A stretch of DNA of 64,000 bases from Rhipidocladum racemiflorum (taxonomy: Eukaryota > Streptophyta > Magnoliopsida > Poales > Poaceae): positions 11,236,501 through 11,300,500 of the forward strand of contig CM070578.1 of the NCBI GenBank assembly GCA_036346355.1. Reading direction: 5' to 3'. Below, piece by piece: positions 1-12,935 of this stretch. The translations under genes and the position numbers were made by a program. Numbering within the stretch: position 1 is the first letter of the stretch; each line of letters starts with the position of its first letter. Below the pieces are notes generated by a model. It saw only the letters and a list, made by a program, of their open reading frames with translations. It was not told where the DNA came from and ran no database searches.

Positions 1-1229
1 AGGTGGAGGCCTTCTCCACAATAGAAGAAAGCGGTAGGAAGGTGTACACTAGGTCAAGGAAGCTGACATGGTTAACCGATGAGAAGGATATTAGCTTTCG
101 GTCAGTGAGGCAAGGTTTGCATAGGCATGTGACATGGGGACCAACCAAATGTGTCATTTGTACTACTTTGATAGGCAGTGTGGTGAGGATGTTGAATTCA
201 CTGAGGATACTGATGTCAGGATCTTGATTGAGATGTACAACATTGAGAAGGAAATCACTTTTATATGTTTTTTTGTTCTTGATGATGAGGGACCAGATCC
301 ATTTGATAATGCGGAGGAGTATGTTGGTGTAGATGATGAAGACTTGTACATGGATGCTACAGGCACTGACAACTTTGCGAAGGAACCATCTTACATGGGT
401 GAACCTAGTGGCTTTGAGCCTGTTGAAGCAGAGATGGCAGTTGACGATCCTGAAGAGCTGATAGTTACACATGATCTTAGCAACCCAACTATTGTCAAAG
501 GGGATATGTTCCCTGATATAGTTGCTTTCAGAAAGGCTATTAGGCATTATGCAATCCTGAATGACTTTGAAATAAATACAATCAAGTCTAACCAAAGTAG
601 GTTTATTGGTGAATGCAAACGTGTGGGTTGTTCTTGGAGAGTTCATGCTTCTAAAGTGCAGGATGGATGTGCCATTATGGTAATTCACCTTCCTGTGTGT
701 GTGTGTATTATATGTGTTACAATGTGCTAACATATGTGTTTCTTGTATTTGTAGATCAAAACTCTTAATTCAAAGCACATTTGCCCTAGTACAAAGATGA
801 AGGAGGGGAAGATGGCTACACAAGATTGGGTGGCAGACAGATTAGGGGACTGGTTGAGAAAGAACCCGAATAAGGGGGGCAAGAGAGGCTCAGAGGAAGC
901 TGCAGGATGAATATAGGATCAAGTTGGACTATGGTAAGACATGGTCAGGTATGCAAATAGCACTTAGACAAATACATGGTGCATATGAGGATAGCTTCCA
1001 AATTGTTTTCAACTGGAAGGTTGAGTTACAACATAGGAGTCCATAATCAATTGTAGAAATAGAACTGAAGAAATAGGGCAATAAGATGTGTTTCCACAGA
1101 ATGTTTGTAGCATTTAAACCTTGCATAGATGGATTCTTGAAAGGCTGCAAGCCATACATTGGTGTGGATTCCACTAGCCTAAATGGTACATATAAGGGAC
1201 AACTAGCATCAGCAACATCTGTAGAATCA
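1..1229 (+). mobile_element. Degenerate Mutator-like (MULE) transposase, 5' part
   Basis: Remnant of a MuDR-family transposase gene reading towards the ubinuclein gene. About 134-679 encodes an acidic N-terminal stretch followed by the family's DNA-binding region (GDMFPDIVAFRKAIRHYAIL, then FIGECKRVGCSWRVHASK). A likely intron runs 680-754, and the frame resumes at 755 with IKTLNSKHICPSTK and DWVADRLGDWLRKNPN. Near 880, in a run of G, the frame shifts; stops lie near 1045 and 1074. The start of the catalytic domain follows at about 1086-1229 (FVAFKPCIDGFLKGCKPYIG, then VDSTSLNGTYKGQLASATSV), where VDST carries the expected first catalytic Asp. The rest of the catalytic core is missing, cut off next to a MITE. 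The start lies outside the window. It cannot make an active transposase. Confidence 0.85.
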
Positions 1230-1244
1230 GGTCTCACCCAACTA

Positions 1245-1513
1245 GGGTTCAGTTCGTTTCAGCTTCTGGATTATGGATTCTGAATTATAGGAGAAACTGC
1301 TTCTGATTATGGGAGAATCAGGCCTAGCTAGCTATGACTTTTAGGTTCCAGACCGAGTTGGCAAAAGTCAGCAAGAATCATGAGAATCGTGTTTCGCCGA
1401 TTCGATTCTATTCGTAAGACAATTTCTTGATTCTCGCAGGTTCGCCTACAATCCTCCCGTTCGGCAAATAATCCGTTTTCTTAAACAGAATAAAAGCTGA
1501 AACGAACGGGCCC
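1245..1513. mobile_element. MITE, family copy 1
   Basis: Short non-coding inverted-repeat element. The left end GGGTTCAGTTCGTTTCAGCT and the reverse complement of the right end, GGGCCCGTTCGTTTCAGCT, match closely. The inside contains the phrase 'ttctgattatgggagaatc', which is shared with the copy at 54480-54739. That copy has a TAA target duplication, which points to the Tourist/PIF-Harbinger type. No clean target duplication is visible here. It sits about 190 bp upstream of the ubinuclein start codon and so lies in or near its promoter. Confidence 0.7.
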
Positions 1514-1699
1514 AGTACCTGTACTATCCCGCGCGCGACGCCACGTCACGCCTCCTCTTCCCCCACCCCGACCAAACCCCAAACGCCGCACGCCGCGGCG
1601 GCGCCGGCCCGCGCCCCACCACCAAAATTCCGCCTTCTCCGTTCCACGAACCCTCTCGATCCGATGCGCTAGCTCGTCCTGCAATTCCTGCTGCCCGCC

Positions 1700-4600
1700 A
1701 TGGACGATCCCGCGGCCGTCCTGTGCTCCTCTGCCCCCGCCGCCGTGCTCCCACCTCCGGCGGCGGCGGCGGTAGAGGCCACGGGTAGGGCTCCTTCGGC
1801 GGGCGAGGTGGCGCCGCCTGCCGTGGTGGCTCCGGCGGTGGCGGTTGTGGGGGCAGGCGGGGGCGGGAGGCGGGTGTTCTCCGTGGAGCTCCAGCCCCGG
1901 GAGACCACCATTGTGTCGTGGAAGAAGCTGGTCAAGGAGGCCGGCCTGGGAGCTGCCTTGTGGCCCCCTTTGCCGGCCGCGGCTGCCGTCCAGCCGGTCG
2001 TTGGGCCCCTCACGGGACCGTATGGTGCGGTAGGGTTTCGTGCTCTCGTTCTATCTATGTATCGCGTTATGCTGCTTGCTGTGTGCACTGCCTATATGCG
2101 TGCAATTTGTGGGTTGATCAAGCCTGCAAACTGAGGGATTTCGTGAGTAAGTGGGGTAGGTGGAATTTTGGTTCTTCTATTGGAGATTGGATAAATACGA
2201 TTTCTATGAAATGGCCGAGCAACAATGTATCCATGTGAGTTGGAATGCACAGTGAGCGTACAAGCTAAGTTTGTAACACAGAAAATGAGTAAAGACTGAC
2301 AAAGCTAGGCAATTTGACATAAAGGCAAAGCATTTCATCATGTGTTGTCCCAGACATCTTTGCAAGGAATATGCCTGCTCGGCGGCCTCTTTTCTGGAGC
2401 ATCAAGACATATACTCACTCCCCACCGGATGGTGGAGCAAAAACCTGAAGAAGCCTCCTCAGCATAACTGTAACTCCCGTGCTGCCCATGACAGTTCTTC
2501 ATAGGAAGATGGTTGCAATTTGCAAACAACACCTGCTCACGCCTATTAGGGTTCCTTAGCTCTCACCACTTATGGGATTTTCCCCCATGGTGTTCAAGCT
2601 GCACACATTTACATTTAAGTTTGTGCTTCAGCATTGCTGCTAATATCATCAACTGGTAGTCTGGTACATTGGCAATTTGGCATAACCCTTGTTTGGAATA
2701 GTTTACTACCCCTACTGTACCAAACCCCAGTGGGAAATAACTTATCTTCTTCTTTTTTGTTGATTGGATGGGGCAAGTTATACAGACTTACTACTTAGGT
2801 GATCATATGTAAGAACGAAAACCACATTTTGAGCTGTTTCATGGTTGTTGCTGTTAGTAGAATTTCCATTATAGTAGATCTGCTTTGATGAAACACTAGA
2901 GTTATGGAATTGAGCACTTAGCAGCCTTAGACCTACACTATATCTTCTTGTTGTGCACTGTCTGGCAATGACGTAACAATGAGATCAATTCCTCAATATA
3001 ACCTGATGAGGTGGTTAGTGTAGAAATGAAATTGCTTACTTCTGATATGCTACTCTACAAGAGACATGCCGTTCAGAAGTAATATTTCCTATATTTGCTT
3101 CGCAGCATATAGAAGATGTTCATGTATGTATCCAACACACTTATCATTCCCATAGAAGGCTTCTGCACTAATCCATTCATTGGATTAAATCAGCCTAACT
3201 TGTGTTTTTTTTCACATGTTAAATATCAACTGGGTTTTGTTGTTGCAATTAAAATAACGCACTGTATTTGATATTATGGCTATCTTATGTTTTGAATCAG
3301 GCACATCCCACAGAAAATGACCCAAATGATCTTGCACAATCAACTCGGTTTAGTGCAGTTATTGAGAAAATTGAGCGCCTTTACATGGTATGGAACACAT
3401 TATGTTATTACCAGATAAGACATATAATTTTTACTTTTTACATCATGTGTGTGAAGTGTTTACTATGTGTCCACATTCCATACTGTGCCAGGGCAAACAT
3501 AGTAGTGACGAGGAAGATCTGGATGATGTACCAGATGATGATCAGTATGACACCGATGATTCTTTCATTGATGATGTTGAATTGGTTAGTTTTCAAGGAT
3601 AATTGATTTAAGCACATATAATGCACTGTGTGAAAAATTATGTTTTCCCATTGCTTCAGGGTATTTTCTGACCTGAATGCTAGTAAATATATGTCAATTC
3701 TAGTGCTTTGGTTCTGCCTTGTTACCATTTTTAGCATGCGCTGTGCAGGCAATGTGCTGTTATACTGACTGTAAATAACATTCTTCACAACCACTCAACC
3801 TGCCCTTTTTATTGATTGAGAATGGCATCCTCATTTATATTCTTTCTTTCTTGACATGATCTATTTATCTACTAGTAAGAACAATGGGGGTTCATTTACT
3901 TGAGCTTGATATGGCATTTCCACTTAGTTGGCAGCAAGCACAATCAATCTCTTTGTGTGCATATAGTGTGACCTATATGCCTGGAAGAATTTTACCCAAA
4001 AATATTCAGCAGTGCATCAAAATGGCTTCAAGTCTTGTTAGCGTACACTGGCATCAGTTTCTGTGCAGACCAAAGTGCTAACTTGTTTCTTGCTGCATAT
4101 ATGATATATCTAGACTTGTCAGAGAACATTTGTTGCTCAGGCATTTTTCTGTATCATTAGACATTTTGAGAATGGTAGGCTGATATCCAGTGTTCTGACT
4201 GCTCTGTTGTTTCTTGTATCCACAGGATGAGTATTTTGAAGTTGACAATTTGGCAACGAAGCACAATGGATATTTTGTGAACAAAGGGAAATTGCAACAA
4301 ATGTAATTTTCGTAACAACTCTTTTATTTGCAACGATGGAGTTCCACAATTTATGCTCCAGTCTGCCCACCCAATGCTTACAGAAGACATTCTGTTGTGT
4401 CGTAATCATGGCTATTTCTTGAGAATGGTATTATGTTGGATGATATAATAACAACATAGCGGCAACCTGAGCTTTTACCCACCTACATGCTTTAGATATA
4501 TGACATTATAGGTATAATTCATGACATTACTTCAACCTTCTTTTGCAGTGAGTATGGCTCAGTACAGAATGCTGCACCAAAGAAACGGAGAAGAAAAGAC

Positions 4601-7600
4601 ACATCAAGTTCTTACATTGAAAATAGCCAGGAGTTTGCACTGGGTTCTTGTTCATTTACGGGCAGCATGCCTGTAAAAGCCCCTAAAAGAAGCGCTATGC
4701 AAATAGGGAAGAACTTAGCAAGTAGTAACTTAAGTTCTTACAGTGAATATCACTATGAAGGCAAAAAACCGATAAATAATAAAAGTAATACCCCTAGAAG
4801 AATCCAGAAAATGAATTCCAGTGAGCCTGCAACTGGAGCTATGTATGCAGCATATACGGAGATATCAAGTAAGGATGTGCCACTGCCTCCTTCAGAGATA
4901 AAGGACTTTGACAGGCATAAAACTACACCGCCCCAGGCTGTTGATTTTGCTGATAAGTCTGGAACCAATGAAGCATATGGCTACCCTTGTACAGCATACT
5001 GGGACAAAGATGCTCTGGTGCAACTTGAACCCCAATTGGAAAGAACTTCTAGCAGGGCGAATCAAGAGTTATCAAAGAAAATGCACCGCGGTGAAAAATC
5101 TGATGTCAGTCAATTTTCTGGCTTGACCACTGCCAGTAATACCTATTCTACACGAACAACGGTAAGAATCAGAGGAACTGGTTTTGCGAGTATGGTGCGA
5201 TTCATAGCTATCTTTCCACCCCCAAATCACAGGACACTAACAGTCCAGCACAAAAACGTTCCTGATATAAAACAGGGAGCAGAATAAATAACCACTGCCA
5301 CATGGCAGACGTGAAAGAAGTGCCATGATATGAGTTGTCTGTTAACTGGCTGTAAGCCTGTAAAGCTACTGAGACAATTATGTACTAATTTTATCATATC
5401 CTGCACTGCCTTTTCAGCATTTGGCCACGAGCAGGCTAGGTTCCAAGGCGAAGGGTACCAGACTTGAGCGAGCTATTGGCGACCTCCGAAATATTGTCAG
5501 TGAATGTGCGTACTTTATGGTCAAACTTTTTTGTTAGATTGTAATATTTTTTTTTTTAAGCATTGTTGGAAGTAACTTTAGGTCTTTTCTACTTAAAAAT
5601 CCTCCTCACAGACAGACCGCAGACACTTGATGTTCATGAGGTTGATCCAAATAGTCAAGCAGCAGTCAAAAGAAGATTGCCTCAAGAAGTAAAACAAAAA
5701 CTTGCTAAGGTCGCAAGGTTATCGGTATGTGGTAGCACATGCTATTTTTCCTCAGAATGAAGTGCATCTGATTACTCGCATCTCACATGATTCTTAACAT
5801 GCATATATCATTATTGAGATTTGACTTTTACTGCATTGATGTTTAAATGGCTTTGAACCTGCAACCATCTTTTATCGCTTGGAATATTCATAATTTCATA
5901 CTGAAAAATCTTGCATTATAAAAAACTATTGAATACCCACTTTCTTTTTCTTCTGAAATTACAGTTTTCATTTCTTATATCAGTGCTGTTACATTTCTAT
6001 TTCCTTTGGTTGATAAACTCAGTAGCCTCTGTGTAACGGTAGTTACTACATGAAATGTTATAATGTTTTACTTTAAGTTCGATATGATTCATATTTAATG
6101 TTGAATTACCTAGTTGTTTCGGTAGTATTATGTTGATTATTATTTACCTAGTTGTTTCAGTACTATTAGATGATTTTCAGTTGGACTGGTAATTCAGTAA
6201 TGTTTCCAAGGCTAACAACATGTGTTTCACTGTTTCTGGTTGATTTGATATTTGTTGGATTTCAAATTTGATATAGAATGAGTGATGAAGCATCATGGCA
6301 TGAAATCACTGCATATTATTATTGGATATATTAGAGAGATGCAGTCAGGCATACTTAAATTCCTATGCTACTGGCCTGCTGCTATTGACTGTGAATATAG
6401 AAGCCTTAAGAAGTACAACCTTTGCTTGTTTTGTAATTTCAGTACAAATTATGTGTTATACTGGCAAATGAAACTTCTTTGGCAGCTCATAACAGCAGAA
6501 TCTTGATAAATGCAGGTAAATCAGGGGAAAATCCCAGAAGATGAATTGATGAATCGCCTCATGGGCATAGTTGGGCACCTTGTGCAGCGTAGGACACTGA
6601 AGGTGAGTGGAGGCAGTGATTAAACATGTGCAGTATGTTATGGACTTGGCACTCTTTTAGTTTTCTGCGTATCTGTTCATGCATGACATTATGGTTTTGT
6701 TCTTGCAATTATTTCTGGCTTGTTCACTATCTCGATCTTGAGATTGTCTTCATTTCTTGAACCTTGACAAAAATTATAGGATGTTGTGTTCAGTATATCT
6801 TCTATTGAGAAAGGTCGATTATCTTTATAGATTCACTCACAGATTTAAACGGATTCTAGTACTATTAATATTAGGATAGAATCATCTATTTAGTTGCAAT
6901 CCTTTATTCATCTACGTTTTAGGTGCTGGGCACACTGCAGGCATGACTATGTTTTTTTTGTGGTTTGTTGAATGAATCTAAGGCCTGCGTGGATGGCTAT
7001 TGGCATGCTGTGATCTTTTTTCTAATAATGCATTTTGGGCATTGTTATGTTACATGCATTTTCCTACGAGAAAGTTTGCATTTGACAATTTGAGTCACGA
7101 GGATGAACTAAAAAGATTCATCAGAAAATCAAATGCCCAGAGCTGGATTTGATGATAACCAATAATCACGCTGCTGCCAATGGATTATAACTGCTTTTTA
7201 TGTAAAATGAATAAGCAGATTTCCATGGTAATGAACTAGGAAAAAGTCCATCCTTAGTCCCTCAACTCACCTTGCGATTTAATTTTCATTCCTGATGTCC
7301 AATACCGTTTATAACTTGCTCCTCAACTAGCAAAACCGGAGCGAATCACGTCCCAAGGCTGGTTTTGTGGGTGGTTTTGCGTGATGTGGCTGCCACATCA
7401 TCAGTTTTGTCATGCCATCAACTTGACCTCCTCACTCTTCCCCGCTGACATGTGGGTTCAAGTTGATAATGTGGTAGATGACATGGCAAAAATGATGATG
7501 TGGCATTCATGCCACTTAAAACCACCCACAAAACTAGCCTTGGGACATAATTTGCCCAGGTTTTGCCAGTTGGGGGACAGGTTATAAACGGTAATAGACA

Positions 7601-10600
7601 TCAGGGACAGAAATTAAACCACAGGAAGAATTGAGGGACTACAGATGGACTTTTTCCAATGAACTATATACCATACATATCATCAGCAGGAATATTTTGT
7701 ACACCCAAGAGGCCAAGACCTCTTAACTATTTAACAACTAGATACTAGAGTTCTAATAAATGATTGAAGAGTTAAAAGAGAAAAATATGCCAGTAAATTG
7801 AACATTCAAGTTGGATGATGCGAGAACCTGCAGTTCCTCATGGACCACCTGGACCTGAGTGGAACACTTCAGTGAACTCTCACCCTAGGAATGTGTCAGG
7901 CATAAAGAAATAGACGTAATTTTAATATAAGATCTTGACCACTGTGTGCTCCAGCTGTTTTCGTTTAAACCAGTCCCATATGGTTTTTGAAAAGGACCCA
8001 CTTTTAGGCCCAAAACAACCCCCTAATACATATTACATGCGGAATACCAATAGTGCACTAACCTCGGAATCTATCGCGAATCAATTTGCCATACTCTCAT
8101 GGGGGTGCGCAAGCGTAGGGCGCTAAGCTCAAACACTGGCTCCCCGTCCGGCGGCGGCAAGGTGGCTAAGCGGCTCCAGTGACTCACATCTATCACTAGG
8201 TCAAGCAACTCGTATTGCTCGACATCAGCCATACCTTCAATTCAATAATTCAATATTAGGACAACTTCGAATATACATACAAAATGAAAACATCAATTAC
8301 AAATAGAATTTGAATGCAATAAGTACAGATGAAATTTGAATACAACAATTATACATACAAATTGAACTCAATAATTGCACATACAAAGTCCATAAATTCA
8401 TTACACATACGAATTTGATGCACTAAATTGACATACGACTAAAGTACAACAATTTCAAACGCAAAGTTGATAAAACAATTTCACAGCCTCTAAACCGTCG
8501 GACAATACTTGAAAGTGTGCCTCGTCTTCTTGCAAACTGAACATTTCTTTATACGACGTCCACTATCCGCTACGTCCATGTCGTTCCTGTTAGAGATATA
8601 GTCCTAGTATATCTGTATTCTGCTAGAGATAGAGTCCTGTTATCCTCTCCCTCATGTACATGTATATATACTGGCCCATTGGCCTCATAATGAATACAAG
8701 TGCTATTCATAACATGGTATCAGAGCCATCTAGGGTTTCTTTTTCCTTCTTGGCGTTGCACTTGCGCCGTCTCTGTCCTCCAACTGTCGGTGACTCTTCT
8801 CGTCGTCTATCGTCGCCTCTGTTTGCTTGGTTGCGCTCTGTCTTCTTTGCCGCTAGCACAGGACGCCATCTTCAAAGACGGGAAGAGGACCCGGTAGCCA
8901 AGAGGACCCGGCCGCCGAACTGTAAAGAGGATCACGTTGCAGCACGGCCGTCTTCATCACGTTGCGCATTCAAAGACGCTGCAAAGACGCTGTCGTTTCG
9001 TGATCGAAGACGTGGCCGTCTTCATCACGTTGCAGCACGGCCGCGTCGCGCGACCCTGACGACTTTGCGCGTGGTAGCCTGGATCCCGCCGGCCCTGCCT
9101 CCGTCCTTCGGACTTGCCTCCGGTATTCGTGCTTCAAGACCGACCGCGCCTCCCTCCAGCGCCTGGATCCCGCCGGCCCGCCTCCAGTCTCCTTCCTCTG
9201 GAGCTTGGATTGCGCCTCCCTCTAGCGCTTGGATCCCGCCGGCCCGCCTCCGGTCTTCTTCCTCCGGAGCCTGGATCCCGCCTCTGGTCTACGCACCGCT
9301 CGTGAATCAGACCGGACTTGAGTCCGATCTTTTGGCTCGGCTGGTTGGTGCGACCTAGCCGATCGCCGCCAAAGCTAGGGCTGAGGCTTTTTGCGAGGCT
9401 GGTCTGGTTCGGTGCTCAGTTGGTTGAGACAGGTCAAAGCTCCAAAAAAAAAAAGATGTCATCTTCTTCTGGTTCTTCGGGGACTGTCTTTGTTCCTCGA
9501 TGCCCGGTTATCTTCAATGGAGACTCATCTTTATGACGCGGGTCTGCTGGTGTCTCCCTCAGTCTTGGCGGCGCCTCGTTCTACTCCGTCGGTGGCGCCT
9601 ACTCCAGTTTTGGCTACTAGGGGCAGAGGTCTTCACTGCACCTACTGCGACAAAAATGGCCATGTGGAGCACTTCTGCCACCGGAAGAAAAAGATTCTTG
9701 CTCGTCGAAGTGGCCATCCTCCTAAGAGCAATGGAGGTTCAGGCGTTTCCTCTCAGCGGACTCCTCCACAGCAGACTCCTGTTGGTTCTGACTCCACTCA
9801 GGAGATCCTTATGCTACTGCGTCGCATGGCTTCCTCTACACAGACAGGTTCGGCTGGTTCTGCTACTCAGTCTTCTAGTGAGAGACCACCTTCCTCATCA
9901 GGTATTACACCATGGATTCTTGATTCTAAAGCTTCTTTTCATATGACATCAGATCCCACGAGTCTACATTCCATTAGTCCTCTTGTTGCTCCTACCACTG
10001 TGCAGACTGCAGATGGTACTTCTCTTTTTGTTGCAGGACGAGGCAATCTTTTATCGTCCTCTTTTCATGTTCCTGCTGTTTTTTATGTTCCCAAACTGAC
10101 CATGCAGCTCATATCCGTTGGCCAACTTACTGATCATAGTTGTCGGGTTATTCTTGATTCTGACTCTTGTTGTGTTCAGGATCGCCGCACGGGGGCTATA
10201 GTTGGGTCTAGCCCTCGTCGCCATGACTCAGCGTCTTTGGGAGCTTGACTGGCTTCATCTACCTTCCGCTGCCTCTGCCAGTTTTTCTGTTTCCTCTACC
10301 GCTTCAAAGATTCTGCTTCTTCTCTTTCGACTTTTGCTCAGTGGCATCACCGTTTGGGCCATCTTTGTGGTTCGCGTCTTTCTTCTTTAGTTCGTCGTGG
10401 GCTTCTACGCTCTGTGTCTGATGACGCCTCTTTACATTGTATGGGCTGTAAGCTTGGCAAACAGCTACAACTCCCCTACTATTCTAGTGATTCTATATCA
10501 CAGCGTCCTTTTGATCTTGTTCATTCTGATGTTTGGGGTCCAGTTCCTTTTGTTTCAAAAGGGGGTCATCGATATTATATTCTTTTTATAGATGATTTCT

Positions 10601-12935
10601 CTCGCCACACTTGGATATATTTTATGTCCTCTCGTAGTGAGGTTTTATCACATTGACAAGATTTGCTCTCTTGTGCTGGCATTGGTTTACAAGGCCCTTT
10701 AATAAGGTGTGGTAGAATGAACATATGTTGCATACTGAACCCGAAGAATGAACATAAATTCAAACTAGATCCCATGGGGCATTGACAAAATTCTTCCTCT
10801 TGTGCTGGCATGACCTCCTCAGGCTTTCACTAAATTTTGGTATTTTGATACAGAGAAACATGAAAGAAATGGTCGAATCAGGTCTATATGCTAAGCAAGA
10901 GAAGGCTGACAAGTTCCGACAATTGAAAATGGAGATCTGTGAAATGATCAAAGCATGTCTAGCCACCAAGCCCAAGGTGAAACTGCAATGCTGATTAGGA
11001 TGTGTAGGATTCGCTTCATATGCATATACCTTGCATTTTATTTTTATACTTCATTTTGATCTACAACTTTGATTTAGGAGATCTTATATCTATTTGCTTC
11101 CAGGTTACTGAACAAAAGGATGATTCAGCAGATGATTTTCAAGGGGTTGTCAATATTGATGAGAGAAGGGCCTTAAAAGGAAAATCTGTTATGGATGCTG
11201 CATTGGAGGACAGGATCTGTGATCTATATGATCTTTATGTTGAGGTATAGGCCTGTAATCTTATGTCCTTTAATGACAATTGCTAAGCTAGTGGTCATTT
11301 GTGCTCGTTATGCAGAGATTCTGAAAGAAAGGCTTTTGCAACATGAATACTTTTCTATTTTATTTTAGTTTTTGTCTGGTCTTATGTGTGTATGTGGTGA
11401 AGAAATATTCAATTTTTGCCCTCCAAATCAGGAGCCTAGCAGAGTTGCTTTAGAACAAAAGTCACTTCGACAAGGCCTTCCTTAGCTGCCTTATTTTATT
11501 CATTATATATTTAGTATCACTTCAAAGCCCCCAAATAAATTATGATTCTGCTTAATTGGCATGAGTATTGCATGGTTTGCAGGGCATGGATGAAGATAAG
11601 GGTCCTCAGAGTCGTAAGTTATATGTAGAGGTACTGGCCTGACAATTTACATGTTTATAATCCCCACGTATTTTTAGTTTATAATCCCTTCTTTAAAAAT
11701 CTGTTTGAAAAAGTAACACTACATTATTCTATGTAAACCTTTTTCTATTTCACTTGATTCAAGAGAGCAGTAGTCCTTAAAGTCGAAACTTTCATCAGAA
11801 ACTCCTTCCAGTCCTGATACGGTACTTACAGTTTCACAGTTAGAAAATTAACTTTAGGCATTTCCTTATCAGTACTCCTTTTTGGTAATTGAATTTGTAA
11901 CTTGTTTATCTGTAGTTTTGGGGTTAGAACTTATTCTTTATCCAGCAAACAAATTGTGTTGGCCTGTTGTGTCAAGAATAGCACCATTGACTGTGACATT
12001 GTCTCTAAGCAAACTAATATATCATTCCGTTTTGTATGCCCCCTTAGTTTGTAGAATTCTTAGTGCAGTCTTATGCTGATGAAGAACTGATAATCCAAAG
12101 TTGTCAAATGAAGCCTTTAAGTTTCTTACATTTGTTAAGCTAAGATATTATCGACATAGATGTATACTCTGTTAGCTGTTGTTCGATGGATCATGATCTT
12201 TGCACCAACTTTAAATTTAGGTACTCCATTAATTTATGAGCAACATATGCAATTGAGGTACACCACCTCACATGCACTTATACTTGTCAATGATGTGCTT
12301 ACAGTATCTTTGTGCACCAGCTTGCCGACTTATGGCCACAAGGTTGCATGGATAAAGTTGGAATACGAGATGCCATTTCTAGATCAAAGGAGCGAAGAAA
12401 TTTATTGTACAAGCAGCGGAAGGTGAATATCATTTTAGCTTAATATGTCTAGTTTTCACCCTTCCTAACTGTGCCAAAAAAAAGCAAGGAAAGAAGAAGC
12501 AAGTATACAACCCACCACATACATTTATAAATTATCGTGCATAATATGAAACTTATGTACAGTACCGTATCGAAACAAATGATATCACTCAATGGATGTT
12601 CTGTGTCAAATCAAAATCAGGTCCGCAATGAGGAGAGGATGAAGAGAAGAAGGCTGGCTGCTGCAGCCAAGTTGCGAGATGGCAACCCTGTGATAGCACA
12701 ATATGCAAGGGCACAGCAGGTTATACAGGTGCCCATGAAAGACACGCAGCGATCCATGGCAAGCACGCATACCGCATACTCTGTCGTTAACTATGGACAG
12801 AACCAGGCCTCCAGAAATGCTGACAAAGTTGGTGAAACGAGCGTTGTCGGCGCAGTACTGGACAGCAACCAGAATTTTTTCTACGGACATGAAGAAGCGA
12901 AAACTAGAATCGGACGCTCTGGATCAGCAAGCTAA
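1700..12935 (+). CDS. UBN: Ubinuclein-like HIRA-complex subunit
   Basis: Plant ubinuclein, a nuclear subunit of the HIRA histone chaperone that deposits H3.3 (family knowledge). Thirteen exons join in frame to 738 aa: 1700-2029, 3301-3387, 3492-3584, 4226-4302, 4549-5161, 5418-5505, 5612-5724, 6516-6602, 10854-10976, 11104-11244, 11583-11630, 12321-12422, 12621-12935; all introns are GT-AG. The N-terminal motif RRVFSVELQPRETTIVSWKK lies in exon 1. Residues ~140-197 are the Hpc2-related domain (SSDEEDLDDVPDDDQYDTDD, then YFEVDNLATKHNGYFVNKGK), which binds HIRA in the family. Residues ~447-634 are the conserved middle domain (RRLPQEVKQKLAKVARLS, GKSVMDAALEDRICDLYDLY). The N-terminus is Ala/Pro-rich. 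Start chosen as the first ATG with good context (gccATGGac). Intron 8 is swollen to 4.25 kb by transposons. The C-terminal tail appears frameshifted near 12870. Expression cannot be judged from sequence. Confidence 0.92.
7239..7657. mobile_element. Mutator-type MITE in ubinuclein intron 8
   Basis: A 419-bp non-coding element with long terminal inverted repeats. The left end GGAAAAAGTCCATCCTTAGT and right end 'agatggactttttcc' are complementary, and pairing extends far inwards (internal 'ccaaggctggttttgtgggtgg' region against 'ccacccacaaaactagccttgg' region, about 7350-7380 and 7515-7545). It is flanked by a perfect 9-bp direct repeat AATGAACTA at 7230-7238 and 7658-7666, the target-duplication length of Mutator elements. 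It has no coding capacity. Confidence 0.9.
8060..8586 (-). pseudogene. Orphan coding fragments incl. CCHC zinc knuckle
   Basis: Two minus-strand remnants within ubinuclein intron 8. At about 8586-8490 a frame ends CSVCKKTRHTFKYC-PTV-stop: a CX2CX4HX4C zinc knuckle, as found at the C-terminus of MULE/FAR1-type transposases and of retroviral-like gag proteins. At 8229-8060 a second frame starts MADVEQYELLDLVIDVSHWS and continues PPPDGEPVFELSALRLRTPM. I do not recognise this second protein. Neither has enough context to be a gene. They abut the copia LTR at 8588, so the LTR element probably inserted into an older minus-strand transposon. Confidence 0.45.
8588..10655 (+). mobile_element. Truncated Ty1/copia retrotransposon in intron 8
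   Basis: The 5' LTR is 8588-8714 (127 bp, TGTTAG...ATAACA) and is followed at once by a tRNA-Met-type primer binding site. A GC-rich leader with ~80-bp repeats (9070-9300) precedes a gag start at 9456, but most of gag is deleted. The zinc knuckle CTYCDKNGHVEHFC is at about 9640-9680. The protease region reads WILDSKASFHMTSD, where the family has D-S/T-G, so its active site is changed. Frameshifts lie near 10210 and 10340. The GAG-pre-integrase and integrase N-terminus (HCMGCKLGKQ, RPFDLVHSDVWGPVP, YYILFIDDFSRHTWIYF) end at about 10655. The rest of integrase, reverse transcriptase, RNase H and the 3' LTR are missing. It is dead, and lies in the same orientation as the host gene. Confidence 0.88.
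8715..8727 (+). promoter_or_regulatory. Primer binding site of copia element
   Basis: TGGTATCAGAGCC directly follows the LTR end ATAACA. It is complementary to the 3' end of initiator tRNA-Met, the standard primer of plant copia elements. Confidence 0.85.
10652..10812. repeat. Imperfect ~34-bp direct repeat after copia breakpoint
   Basis: The segment beginning CATTGACAAGATTTGCTCTC at about 10652 recurs as CATTGACAAAATTCTTCCTC at about 10779; both run on to 'ttgtgctggcat'. They flank ~93 bp of intron sequence at the point where the copia element is cut off, which suggests a repair-type duplication during truncation. Confidence 0.5.

Noticed and set aside
4667..5287. Open frame considered as a separate gene
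   Set aside because: It is exon 5 of ubinuclein read through the 3' splice donor at 5162; upstream and downstream exons join in phase.
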